Notes under the pieces: model-generated
Told to the model about the DNA's origin: nothing
The model's input: the letters and a program-made list of their open reading frames with translations, nothing else
The model's database searches: none
Position numbers and translations under genes: made by a program
Shown here: piece after piece, positions 57,301 through 64,000 of the stretch
How positions within the stretch are numbered: position 1 is the first letter of the stretch
How the letters are laid out: each line of letters starts with the position of its first letter
Origin: Acanthosoma haemorrhoidale
Taxonomy: Eukaryota > Arthropoda > Insecta > Hemiptera > Acanthosomatidae
Direction: 5' to 3'
Assembly (NCBI GenBank): GCA_930367205.1
Contig: OV884015.1
Location: 83,256,841-83,320,840 of the forward strand
DNA length: 64,000 nt

Positions 57301-60300
57301 TATTTTTTTCTAATCGGCTTTAAATGTAGGTCCCGGCGGCTGTGATTAAGGAGATGGATACATATCTGCATTTCATTGCACCAACGACCATGGTAAGTAG
57401 GAATTTGTATGTACACGTTGTATGTTGCAAATTCAAATTCAGTGTTTTTGTAACTATTTGCTATGAAAAATGACTAACAGTTTCTTCCTATATTATGGAA
57501 ATAAAATATTATTATGTTTGCAAAATATGAGTATGGCAACGTAATCGCTATTATGATAAATGAGTGAAACGTTACTTTTTGTACAAGGGACATTATCACA
57601 TTTAAATCTAACCAAAGTCTATCTGGGTAGCTCAGAAAAAAAGTTATTCTAAAGAATCTTTTAAATGCGGTAGGCTTCGGCTTCTTTCTAGAAAGTTTAC
57701 AATGAAGATATTGTACAATAGTTATGTAAGTAACTCTGTTTTTATTTCTGCTACAGCATCCCTCACATAAAGAAGACAAATTGGACAGCCACTTACATTA
57801 CATTGGACCGGATGGAAAAGTAAGAATAAAAATATTTTTTGTAGTTCAAAATCAGTTAACGTGTACATTGTTATTATGAATTTTTATCAATTTCAGCTGA
57901 AATCTCTCGAAGAGGAGTTGAAGGTAATTATAAATGGTTACATTCAGTTACTGCTTTATGAGAGTTTTCTGTAGTATATTTTTTTCTAATCGGCTTTAAA
58001 TGTAGGTCCCGGCGGCTGTGATTAAGGAGATGGATACATATCTGCATTTCATTGCACCAACGACCATGGTAAGTAGGAATTTGTATGTACACGTTGTATG
58101 TTGCAAATTCAAATTCAGTGTTTTTGTAACTATTTGCTATGAAAAATGACTAACAGTTTCTTCCTATATTATGGAAATAAAATATTATTATGTTTGCAAA
58201 ATATGAGTATGGCAACGTAATCGCTATTATGATAAATGAGTGAAACGTTACTTTTTGTACAAGGGACATTATCACATTTAAATCTAACTAAAGTCTATCT
58301 GGGTAGCTCAAAAAAAAAGTTATTCTAAAGAATCTTTTAAATGCGGTAGGCTTCGGCTTCTTTCTAGAAAGTTTACAATGAAGATATTGTACAATAGTTA
58401 TGTAAGTAACTCTGTTTTTATTTCTGCTACAGCATCCCTCACATAAAGAAGACAAATTGGACAGCCACTTACATTACATTGGACCGGATGGAAAAGTAAG
58501 AATAAAAATATTTTTTGTAGTTCAAAATCAGTTAACGTGTACATTGTTATTATGAATTTTTATCAATTTCAGCTGAAATCTCTCGAAGAGGAGTTGAAGG
58601 TAATTATAAATGGTTACATTCAGTTACTGCTTTATGAGAGTTTTCCGTAGTATATTTTTTTCTAATCGGCTTTAAATGTAGGTCCCGGCGGCTGTGATTA
58701 AGGAGATGGATACATATCTGCATTTCATTGCACCAACGACCATGGTAAGTAGGAATTTGTATGTACACGTTGTATGTTGCAAATTCAAATTCAGTGTTTT
58801 TGTAACTATTTGCTATGAAAAATGACTAACAGTTTCTTCCTATATTATGGAAATAAAATATTATTATGTTTGCAAAATATGAGTATGGCAACGTAATCGC
58901 TATTATGATAAATGAGTGAAACGTTACTTTTTGTACAAGGGACATTATCACATTTAAATCTAACCAAAGTCTATCTGGGTAGCTCAAAAAAAAAGTTATT
59001 CTAAAGAATCTTTTAAATGCGGTAGGCTTCGGCTTCTTTCTAGAAAGTTTACAATGAAGATATTGTACAATAGTTATGTAAGTAACTCTGTTTTTATTTC
59101 TGCTACAGCATCCCTCACATAAAGAAGACAAATTGGACAGCCACTTACATTACATTGGACCGGATGGAAAAGTAAGAATAAAAATATTTTTTGTAGTTCA
59201 AAATCAGTTAACGTGTACATTGTTATTATGAATTTTTATCAATTTCAGCTGAAATCTCTCGAAGAGGAGTTGAAGGTAATTATAAATGGTTACATTCAGT
59301 TACTGCTTTATGAGAGTTTTCTGTAGTATATTTTTTTCTAATCGGCTTTAAATGTAGGTCCCGGCGGCTGTGATTAAGGAGATGGATACATATCTGCATT
59401 TCATTGCACCAACGACCATGGTAAGTAGGAATTTGTATGTACACGTTGTATGTTGCAAATTCAAATTCAGTGTTTTTGTAACTATTTGCTATGAAAAATG
59501 ACTAACAGTTTCTTCCTATATTATGGAAATAAAATATTATTATGTTTGCAAAATATGAGTATGGCAACGTGATCGCTATTATGATAAATGAGTGAAAAGT
59601 TACTTTTTGTACGAGGGACATTATCACATTTAAATCTAACTAAAGTCTATCTGGGTAGCTCAAAAAAAAAGTTATTCTAAAGAATCTTTTAAATGCGGTA
59701 GGCTTCGGCTTCTTTCTAGAAAGTTTACAATGAAGATATTGTACAATAGTTATGTAAGTAACTCTGTTTTTATTTCTGCTACAGCATCCCTCACATAAAG
59801 AAGACAAATTGGACAGCCACTTACATTACATTGGACCGGATGGAAAAGTAAGAATAAAAATATTTTTTGTAGTTCAAAATCAGTTAACGTGTACATTGTT
59901 ATTATGAATTTTTATCAATTTCAGCTGAAATCTCTCGAAGAGGAGTTGAAGGTAATTATAAATGGTTACATTCAGTTACTGCTTTATGAGAGTTTTCTGT
60001 AGTATATTTTTTTCTAATCGGCTTTAAATGTAGGTCCCGGCGGCTGTGATTAAGGAGATGGATACATATCTGCATTTCATTGCACCAACGACCATGGTAA
60101 GTAGGAATTTGTATGTACACGTTGTATGTTGCAAATTCAAATTCAGTGTTTTTGTAACTATTTGCTATGAAAAATGACTAACAGTTTCTTCCTATATTAT
60201 GGAAATAAAATATTATTATGTTTGCAAAATATGAGTATGGCAACGTAATCGCTATTATGATAAATGAGTGAAACGTTACTTTTTGTACAAGGGACATTAT

Positions 60301-63300
60301 CACATTTAAATCTAACTAAAGTCTATCTGGGTAGCTCAAAAAAAAAGTTATTCTAAAGAATCTTTTAAATGCGGTAGGCTTCGGCTTCTTTCTAGAAAGT
60401 TTACAATGAAGATATTGTACAATAGTTATGTAAGTAACTCTGTTTTTATTTCTGCTACAGCATCCCTCACATAAAGAAGACAAATTGGACAGCCACTTAC
60501 ATTACATTGGACCGGATGGAAAAGTAAGAATAAAAATATTTTTTGTAGTTCAAAATCAGTTAACGTGTACATTGTTATTATGAATTTTTATCAATTTCAG
60601 CTGAAATCTCTCGAAGAGGAGTTGAAGGTAATTATAAATGGTTACATTCAGTTACTGCTTTATGAGAGTTTTCTGTAGTATATTTTTTTCTAATCGGCTT
60701 TAAATGTAGGTCCCGGCGGCTGTGATTAAGGAGATGGATACATATCTGCATTTCATTGCACCAACGACCATGGTAAGTAGGAATTTGTATGTACACGTTG
60801 TATGTTGCAAATTCAAATTCAGTGTTTTTGTAACTATTTGCTATGAAAAATTACTAACAGTTTCTTCCTATATTATGGAAATAAAATATTATTATGTTTG
60901 CAAAATATGAGTATGGCAACGTAATCGCTATTATGATAAATGAGTGAAAAGTTACTTTTTGTACAAGGGACATTATCACATTTAAATCTAACTAAAGTCT
61001 ATCTGGGTAGCTCAAAAAAAAAGTTATTCTAAAGAATCTTTTAAATGCGGTAGGCTTCGGCTTCTTTCTAGAAAGTTTACAATGAAGATATTGTACAATA
61101 GTTATGTAAGTAACTCTGTTTTTATTTCTGCTACAGCATCCCTCACATAAAGAAGACAAATTGGACAGCCACTTACATTACATTGGACCGGATGGAAAAG
61201 TAAGAATAAAAATATTTTTTGTAGTTCAAAATCAGTTAACGTGTACATTGTTATTATGAATTTTTATCAATTTGAGCTGAAATCTCTCGAAGAGGAGTTG
61301 AAGGTAATTATAAATGGTTACATTCAGTTACTGCTTTATGAGAGTTTTCTGTAGTATATTTTTTTCTAATCGGCTTTAAATGTAGGTCCCGGCGGCTGTG
61401 ATTAAGGAGATGGATACATATCTGCATTTCATTGCACCAACGACCATGGTAAGTAGGAATTTGTATGTACACGTTGTATGTTGCAAATTCAAATTCAGTG
61501 TTTTTGTAACTATTTGCTATGAAAAATGACTAACAGTTTCTTCCTATATTATGGAAATAAAATATTATTATGTTTGCAAAATATGAGTATGGCAACGTAA
61601 TCGCTATTATGATAAATGAGTGAAAAGTTACTTTTTGTACAAGGGACATTATCACATTTAAATCTAACTAAAGTCTATCTGGGTAGCTCAAAAAAAAAGT
61701 TATTCTAAAGAATCTTTTAAATGCGGTAGGCTTCGGCTTCTTTCTAGAAAGTTTACAATGAAGTATTGTACAATAGTTATGTAAGTAACTCTGTTTTTAT
61801 TTCTGCTACAGCATCCCTCACATAAAGAAGACAAATTGGACAGCCACTTACATTACATTGGACCGGATGGAAAAGTAAGAATAAAAATATTTTTTGTAGT
61901 TCAAAATCAGTTAACGTGTACATTGTTATTATGAATTTTTATCAATTTCAGCTGAAATCTCTCGAAGAGGAGTTGAAGTTAATTATAAATGGTTACATTC
62001 AGTTACTGCTTTATGAGAGTTTTCAGTAGTATATTTTTTTCTAATCGGCTTTAAATGTAGGTCCCGGCGGCTGTGATTAAGGAGATGGATACATATCTGC
62101 ATTTCATTGCACCAACGACCATGGTAAGTAGGAATTTGTATGTACACGTTGTATGTTGCAAATTCAAATTCAGTGTTTTTGTAACTATTTGCTATGAAAA
62201 ATGACTAACAGTTTCTTCCTATATTATGGAAATAAAATATTATTATGTTTGCAAAATATGAGTATGGCAACGTAATCGCTATTATGATAAATGAGTGAAA
62301 AGTTACTTTTTGTACAAGGGACATTATCACATTTAAATCTAACTAAAGTCTATCTGGGTAGCTCAAAAAAAAAGTTATTCTAAAGAATCTTTTAAATGCG
62401 GTAGGCTTCGGCTTCTTTCTAGAAAGTTTACAATGAAGTATTGTACAATAGTTATGTAAGTAACTCTGTTTTTATTTCTGCTACAGCATCCCTCACATAA
62501 AGAAGACAAATTGGACAGCCACTTACATTACATTGGACCGGATGGAAAAGTAAGAATAAAAATATTTTTTGTAGTTCAAAATCAGTTAACGTGTACATTG
62601 TTATTATGAATTTTTATCAATTTCAGCTGAAATCTCTCGAAGAGGAGTTGAAGTTAATTATAAATGGTTACATTCAGTTACTGCTTTATGAGAGTTTTCT
62701 GTAGTATATTTTTTTCTAATCGGCTTTAAATGTAGGTCCCGGCGGCTGTGATTAAGGAGATGGATACATATCTGCATTTCATTGCACCAACGACCATGGT
62801 AAGTAGGAATTTGTATGTACACGTTGTATGTTGCAAATTCAAATTCAGTGTTTTTGTAACTATTTGCTATGAAAAATGACTAACAGTTTCTTCCTATATT
62901 ATGGAAATAAAATATTATTATGTTTGCAAAATATGAGTATGGCAACGTAATCGCTATTATGATAAATGAGTGAAAAGTTACTTTTTGTACAAGGGACATT
63001 ATCACATTTAAATCTAACTAAAGTCTATCTGGGTAGCTCAAAAAAAAAGTTATTCTAAAGAATCTTTTAAATGCGGTAGGCTTCGGCTTCTTTCTAGAAA
63101 GTTTACAATGAAGATATTGTACAATAGTTATGTAAGTAACTCTGTTTTTATTTCTGCTACAGCATCCCTCACATAAAGAAGACAAATTGGACAGCCACTT
63201 ACATTACATTGGTCCGGATGGAAAAGTTAGAATAAAAATATTTTTTGTAGTTCAAAATCAGTTAACGTGTACATTGTTATTATGAATTTTTATCAATTTC

Positions 63301-64000
63301 AGCTGAAATCTCTCGAAGAGGAGTTGAAGGTAATTATAAATGGTTACATTCAGTTACTGCTTTATGAGAGTTTTCTGTAGTATATTTTTTTCTAATCGGC
63401 TTTAAATGTAGGTCCCGGGGGCTGTGATTAAGGAGATGGATACATATCTGCATTTCATTGCACCAACGACCATGGTAAGTAGGAATTTGTATGTACACGT
63501 TGTATGTTGCAAATTCAAATTCAGTGTTTTTGTAACTATTTGCTATGAAAAATGACTAACAGTTTCTTCCTATATTATGGAAATAAAATATTATTATGTT
63601 TGCAAAATATGAGTATGGCAACGTAATCGCTATTATGATAAATGAGTGAAACGTTACTTTTTGTACAAGGGACATTATCACATTTAAATCTAACTAAAGT
63701 CTATCTGGGTAGCTCAAAAAAAAAGTTATTCTAAAGAATCTTTTAAATGCGGTAGGCTTCGGCTTCTTTCTAGAAAGTTTACAATGAAGATATTGTACAA
63801 TAGTTATGTAAGTAACTCTGTTTTTATTTCTGCCACAGCATCCCTCACATAAAGAAGACAAATTGGACAGCCACTTACATTACATTGGTCCGGATGGAAA
63901 AGTTAGAATAAAAATATTTTTTGTAGTTCAAAATCAGTTAACGTGTACATTGTTATTATGAATTTTTATCAATTTCAGCTGAAATCTCTCGAAGAGGAGT
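298..64000 (+). CDS. Internal part of a giant intron-rich gene encoding a 51-residue tandem repeat protein
   Basis: I do not recognise the family. Splicing exons A, B and C of each unit gives a 51-residue repeat joined without frame shift through the window, about 4,820 codons in total. Phase 0 is the only phase open across the A-B-C joins: phase 1 meets TGA at the A-B join and phase 2 meets TAA inside exon A. All three introns contain in-frame stops, so they must be removed. The repeat has no Cys, Trp, Arg, Asn or Gln. It is rich in Lys, Glu, Asp, His and Leu, with about nine acidic and six Lys residues. Prolines and glycines separate three stretches that look helical, so an all-alpha repeat is plausible (inference). 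No signal peptide, start codon or stop codon of the gene can be seen here. The alternative is a satellite amplified from such a gene and no longer expressed. Confidence 0.75.
361..437 (+). other. Intron A-to-B, 77 bp
   Basis: It starts GTAAGAATA and ends ATCAATTTCAG, and is very AT-rich. Read on from exon A it meets TGA, so retention would truncate the protein. Variants are the donor change GTAAGA to GTTAGA in seven units, AACGTG to AATGTG (units 3, 5, 12, 15) or AGCGTG (units 55, 58, 59, 62), and the acceptor change CAG to GAG in units 75 and 91. Confidence 0.8.
438..464 (+). CDS. Exon B (unit 1), 27-bp micro-exon
   Basis: Nine codons encode LKSLEEELK, bounded by TTTCAG and GTAATT. Leucines at 1, 4 and 8 give an a-d-a spacing, so the segment should form a short charged amphipathic helix between the turn ending exon A and the Val-Pro opening exon C (inference). 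The length is a multiple of three and both junctions are phase 0, so skipping it would shorten a repeat from 51 to 42 residues without changing frame. The only base change inside the exon in the window is a silent TTG to TTA in unit 31 (20741). Its splice sites, however, are damaged in units 75, 76, 77, 91, 92 and 93. Confidence 0.72.
465..546 (+). other. Intron B-to-C, 82 bp
   Basis: It runs from GTAATTATA to TTTAAATGTAG. Reading on from exon B meets TAG after 16 codons. A T-rich tract precedes a CTAAT branch-point-like motif at 527-531, about 16 bases before the acceptor. Common variants are ACTGTTTTAT in units 1, 10 and 15, ACTGATTTAT in unit 70, TTTTCCGTAG in units 2, 4, 11, 14, 51, 63, 71, 82 and 87, and TTTTCAGTAG in units 76 and 92. 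Confidence 0.78.
527..531 (+). promoter_or_regulatory. Candidate branch point, CTAAT
   Basis: CTAAT lies directly after a run of seven T and 15-19 bases before the exon C acceptor, a usual distance for an animal branch point. The motif matches the CTRAY-like consensus known from insects and vertebrates. It recurs at the same offset in every unit. No clear equivalent is visible in the A-to-B intron. Confidence 0.4.
547..609 (+). CDS. Exon C (unit 1), 21 codons
   Basis: This 63-bp exon lies between AAATGTAG and GTAAGTAGG, the strongest donor of the three. It reads Val-Pro-Ala-Ala-Val-Ile, then KEMDTYLHFIAP, then Thr-Thr-Met, in phase 0. MDTYLHFIAP matches LDSHLHYIGP of exon A residue for residue or conservatively, and the two exons have the same length, so they probably arose by exon duplication. 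Variants: Pro2Ala in units 19, 20, 26, 38, 42 and 43; Ala3Gly in unit 94; Met21Arg in unit 42. No stop or indel was seen in any copy. The internal ATG codons are not taken as starts, since the frame is open through upstream exons. Confidence 0.78.
610..973 (+). other. Intron C-to-A, 364 bp, first complete copy
   Basis: It runs from GTAAGTAGG after exon C of unit 1 to GCTACAG before exon A of unit 2. It is the largest non-coding part of the unit and holds most of the variable sites and all five indels. An open read-through from exon C usually ends at TGA in the AAAAATGAC segment. In units 75 and 91 that TGA is TTA, so the read-through continues somewhat further. I see no promoter, small RNA or other gene in it. 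Confidence 0.78.
974..1285 (+). CDS. Exons A, B and C of unit 2 (974-1036, 1114-1140, 1223-1285)
   Basis: This second unit confirms the spacing: each exon lies exactly 676 bp after its unit 1 copy and encodes the same 51 residues. All sequence differences from unit 1 fall in introns: AACGTT to AAAGTT, TCTGGG to TCTGCG, ACTGTT to ACTGCT and TTTCTG to TTTCCG. Confidence 0.75.
3381..6084 (+). repeat. Units 6-9: first copy of a four-unit haplotype string
   Basis: Unit 6 has TAACCAAAG in the long intron and ends with AATTCG, making a GAATTC site. Unit 7 has CTAAAAGTTTCTTCTTAT and TTTACAAAA. Unit 8 has the GGT codon plus GTTAGA donor. Unit 9 has AAAGTT with TCTGGG. The same order returns as units 16-19. 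Exons remain consensus in protein sequence. Confidence 0.85.
5030..5098 (+). CDS. Exon A of unit 8 with GGT codon and altered donor GTTAGA
   Basis: The exon is 5030-5092. Codon 17 is GGT (silent, 5080) and the donor +3 base is T (5095). The GT is kept, so the site is weaker but usable. The same pair is found at units 18 (donor 11853), 31 (20641), 34 (22669), 35 (23345), 94 (63226) and 95 (63902). Confidence 0.7.
6085..8788 (+). repeat. Units 10-13
   Basis: Units 10, 11 and 12 match units 1, 2 and 3 at the variable sites (ACTGTT; AAAGTT/TCTGCG/TTTCCG; AATGTG). Unit 13 carries TAACCAAAG like unit 6 but lacks the AATTCG change. No coding change. Confidence 0.82.
8789..12844 (+). repeat. Units 14-19: second copy of units 4-9, 6,760 bp downstream
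   Basis: The six units repeat the marker order of units 4-9 exactly ten units later. Later private changes are ACTGTT in unit 15, ACTGACA in unit 16 and Pro2Ala in exon C of unit 19 (GTC CCG to GTC GCG, 12718). Confidence 0.85.
12715..12777 (+). CDS. Exon C of unit 19, Pro2Ala
   Basis: CCG is GCG at 12718. P2 is shared with exon A. The change is also in units 20 (13394), 26 (17450), 38 (25562), 42 (28266) and 43 (28942) and in none after 28942. Confidence 0.7.
12845..15548 (+). repeat. Units 20-23: three-unit motif and an adjacent duplicate
   Basis: Unit 20 has TAACCAAAG and Pro2Ala (13394). Unit 21 has AAAGTT and AAACCTAAC. Units 22 and 23 share CTAAAAG, CTTCTTAT, TTAATTC and AACTGAAG and look identical, so they are a recent single-unit duplication. 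Relatives of this motif recur at units 38-40 and 42-44. Confidence 0.82.
15549..22308 (+). repeat. Units 24-33: mostly consensus units
   Basis: Units 24, 25, 27, 29, 30 and 33 carry the common state at every site I tracked. Unit 26 has TAACCAAAG and Pro2Ala (17450). Unit 28 has CTAAAAG/CTTCTTAT and Lys5Glu (18562). Unit 31 has the GGT plus GTTAGA pair and a silent exon B change (20741). Unit 32 has a private TAACGAAAG. Confidence 0.82.
18550..18612 (+). CDS. Exon A of unit 28, Lys5Glu
   Basis: AAA is GAA at 18562, changing the charge of the helix-like segment. The same change is in unit 52 (34786), on a different intron background, so it arose twice or was transferred. Confidence 0.7.
22309..25012 (+). 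repeat. Units 34-37
   Basis: Units 34 and 35 are near-identical neighbours, both with AAAGTT and the GGT plus GTTAGA pair; unit 34 adds ACGTGATCG. Unit 36 is consensus apart from AACTAATTGC at its end. Unit 37 has CTAAAAG, CTTCTTAT and TTTACAAAA like units 7, 17 and 56. Confidence 0.82.
25310..25372 (+). CDS. Exon A of unit 38, Asp10Glu
   Basis: GAC is GAA at 25337-25339. D10 is one of six residues shared by exons A and C; the acidic character is kept. Confidence 0.7.
28263..28325 (+). CDS. Exon C of unit 42, Pro2Ala and Met21Arg
   Basis: GTC CCG is GTC GCG at 28266, and the last codon ATG is AGG at 28324. The second change also alters the base two positions before the GTAAGT donor, which stays strong. 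This is the most changed exon C in the window. Confidence 0.7.
29745..34476 (+). repeat. Units 45-51, including a mosaic unit 49
   Basis: Unit 45 has AAATTAGTG, AAAGTT and TCTGCG. Units 46 and 47 are consensus. Unit 48 has the GGT codon with a normal donor. Unit 49 combines CTAAAAG/CTTCTTAT, GTGATCG, TACGAG, TTAATTC and AACTGAAG, a mix found nowhere else. Unit 50 has ATGATTTTTT in the A-to-B intron (33545). Unit 51 has TTTCCG. Confidence 0.8.
34477..37857 (+). repeat. Units 52-56
   Basis: Unit 52 has TAACCAAAG, Lys5Glu (34786) and a CAGGGTTTT end. Unit 53 has GTGATCG, AAAGTT, GGTACCTC and the same end. Unit 54 is consensus. Unit 55 has GTGATCG, AAAGTT, TACGAG and TAGCGTG. Unit 56 is the last CTAAAAG/TTTACAAAA type and holds the +1 bp insertion near 37355. 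Confidence 0.82.
34774..34836 (+). CDS. Exon A of unit 52, Lys5Glu
   Basis: AAA is GAA at 34786. The background is the TAACCAAAG type, unlike unit 28. Confidence 0.7.
37858..43265 (+). repeat. Units 57-64
   Basis: Units 57 and 60 share CAATGTAATCG. Unit 58 repeats the unit 55 type. Units 59 and 62 share TAACCAAAG, CTCAGAAAA, Gly17Arg in exon A (39555 and 41583) and TAGCGTG. Units 61 and 63 are near consensus (63 has TTTCCG). Unit 64 has TAACCAAAG and a CAGGGTTTT end. Confidence 0.82.
39507..39569 (+). CDS. Exon A of unit 59, Gly17Arg
   Basis: GGA is AGA at 39555, placing the only arginine type seen in exon A next to the conserved Ile-x-Pro motif. Unit 62 (exon 41535-41597, change at 41583) has the same change and the same intron markers. 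Confidence 0.7.
43266..46645 (+). repeat. Units 65-69
   Basis: Units 65, 66 and 67 are consensus at every tracked site, unit 68 has CAATGTAATCG, and unit 69 has GTGATCG, AAAGTT and TACGAG with the common AACGTG. All exons encode the consensus repeat. Confidence 0.8.
50463..50489 (+). CDS. Exon B of unit 75 with weakened acceptor
   Basis: The coding sequence is intact, but the acceptor TTTCAG has become TTTGAG (C to G at 50460). The AG remains, yet G at this position is the least favoured base in animal acceptors, so partial or complete skipping is likely. Skipping removes nine residues in frame. Confidence 0.6.
50934..50966 (+). other. Segment D of unit 76, 33 bp and open in phase 0
   Basis: A 1-bp deletion (GAAGATATTG to GAAGTATTG) makes the splice-flanked segment 33 bp. 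It reads KVYNEVLYNSY in phase 0 with no stop, between TTTCTAG and GTAAGT. It could be an alternative exon. The 31-bp gap to exon A makes joint use with A unlikely. Confidence 0.3.
51138..51164 (+). CDS. Exon B of unit 76 with destroyed donor
   Basis: The donor AAG/GTAATT is AAG/TTAATT (G to T at 51165), so no GT remains at the exon end. Read-through would reach TAG after 16 intron codons. Skipping would keep the frame and give a 42-residue repeat, which I judge more likely if the gene is active. This unit also gains TTTTCAG in the next intron, a possible cryptic acceptor. Confidence 0.6.
51609..51641 (+). other. Segment D of unit 77, 33 bp and open
   Basis: It has the same deletion and the same 11 open codons as in unit 76. 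Confidence 0.3.
51813..51839 (+). CDS. Exon B of unit 77 with destroyed donor
   Basis: It carries the same G to T donor change as unit 76, at 51840. The TTTTCAG change of unit 76 is absent here, so the two units are related but not identical. Confidence 0.6.
52052..57459 (+). repeat. Units 78-85, ending in a copy of the five-unit motif
   Basis: Units 78 and 79 are consensus and unit 80 is the GTGATCG/TACGAG type. Units 81-85 (54080-57459) repeat the marker order of units 70-74 and 86-90: TAACC plus CTCAGAAAA, TTTCCG, TAACC, GTGATCG plus TACGAG, consensus. No coding change. Confidence 0.85.
61277..61303 (+). CDS. Exon B of unit 91 with weakened acceptor
   Basis: It has the same CAG to GAG acceptor change as unit 75, at 61274, and is the duplicate of that unit. 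Confidence 0.6.
61748..61780 (+). other. Segment D of unit 92, 33 bp and open
   Basis: This is the duplicate of the unit 76 segment, with the same deletion and open frame. Confidence 0.3.
61952..61978 (+). CDS. Exon B of unit 92 with destroyed donor
   Basis: The donor GT is TT at 61979, and TTTTCAG follows in the intron. It is the duplicate of unit 76. Confidence 0.6.
62423..62455 (+). other. Segment D of unit 93, 33 bp and open
   Basis: This is the duplicate of the unit 77 segment, with the same deletion and open frame. Confidence 0.3.
62627..62653 (+). CDS. Exon B of unit 93 with destroyed donor
   Basis: The donor GT is TT at 62654. It is the duplicate of unit 77. Confidence 0.6.
63412..63474 (+). 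CDS. Exon C of unit 94, Ala3Gly
   Basis: GCG is GGG at 63419, seen only here. The rest of the exon and its splice sites are as in the other units. Confidence 0.7.
63979..64000 (+). CDS. Exon B of unit 95, cut by the window end
   Basis: The acceptor TTTCAG and 22 of the 27 bases are present and consensus. The array clearly continues beyond the window. Confidence 0.75.

Larger units (their letters stand above)
57460..62865 (+). repeat. Units 86-93: second copy of the 8-unit block
   Basis: The markers match units 70-77, including the four rare ones: AAATTACT, the GAG acceptor, the 1-bp deletions and the TT donors. The length is the same 5,406 bp. The offset between the copies is 10,814 bp, which is 16 units minus the two deleted bases. 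Confidence 0.88.
1..64000 (+). repeat. Tandem array of 676-bp units, 94 complete plus one partial
   Basis: The same 676-bp sequence recurs without interruption from the first to the last base. Landmarks such as the unit start GCTATGAAAAATGAC recur at 1, 677, 1353, 2029, 2705 and so on to 63542. Only five length changes were seen: +1 bp in unit 56 (37355, in the A-run) and -1 bp in units 76, 77, 92 and 93, all in the long intron. Units differ from each other at only a few positions, mostly shared between copies, which is the signature of unequal crossing-over or gene conversion. Both array ends lie outside the window. The array is the internal part of a gene rather than a plain satellite, because each unit carries three phase-0 exons with splice sites. 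Confidence 0.98.
62866..64000 (+). repeat. Units 94 and 95 (95 cut by the window edge)
   Basis: Both carry GGT plus the GTTAGA donor, a pair last seen in unit 35, so they look like a return of the left-hand unit type. Unit 94 has AAAGTT and Ala3Gly in exon C (GCG to GGG at 63419). Unit 95 has AACGTT and TGCCACAG before exon A. Confidence 0.85.

Noticed and set aside
1..64000. CRISPR array
   Set aside because: The repeated unit is 676 bp with no short repeat and unique spacer pattern, and the content is eukaryotic exons and introns.
1..64000. Pure non-coding satellite or an assembly artefact of one unit
   Set aside because: Units carry ordered, shared variants forming higher-order repeats, which simple assembly duplication would not produce. 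The three phase-0 exons with splice sites argue for a coding origin. A silent satellite derived from a gene cannot be fully excluded without RNA data.

Overview
The whole window is one head-to-tail tandem array. A unit of 676 bp is repeated 94 times in full, and a 95th copy is cut by the right edge after 459 bp. Nothing else is present: no unique flank, rRNA, tRNA, transposon or CRISPR. The array is eukaryotic. Each unit carries three small exons on the + strand, separated by AT-rich GT-AG introns of 77, 82 and 364 bp. The AT-richness and the short introns suggest an invertebrate animal, but I cannot name the species or the gene.

Unit layout, numbered from the window start: 1-297 is the 3' part of the long intron, 298-360 exon A (21 codons), 361-437 intron, 438-464 exon B (9 codons), 465-546 intron, 547-609 exon C (21 codons), and 610-676 the 5' part of the long intron. 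All exons are whole codons in phase 0, and only this phase stays open across the joins. The spliced product is a 51-residue repeat. The window holds 284 exons (95 A, 95 B with the last partial, 94 C), about 4,820 codons if all are used. Neither the start nor the end of the gene is in the window. Exons A and C align without gaps over 21 codons and look like an old exon duplication.

Unit starts: units 1-56 at 1+676(k-1); units 57-76 at 2+676(k-1), after a 1-bp insertion in unit 56; unit 77 at 51377; units 78-92 at 676(k-1); unit 93 at 62191; unit 94 at 62866; unit 95 at 63542. Exons lie at offsets 297-359, 437-463 and 546-608 from a unit start. In unit 56 all three, and in units 76, 77, 92 and 93 all three except any position before the indel, shift by +1 or -1.

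Units differ at only a few sites each, and the variants form higher-order repeats. Left part (units 1-19): alternating dimers inside a 10-unit (6,760 bp) period. Middle (units 20-56): scattered three-unit motifs. Right part (units 57-95): a 5-unit (3,380 bp) motif present three times and an 8-unit block (5,406 bp) present twice, at 46646-52051 and 57460-62865. Inside this duplicated block, three successive units carry lesions at the splice sites of exon B. Two of those three also carry a 1-bp deletion that makes a cryptic splice-flanked segment a multiple of three.
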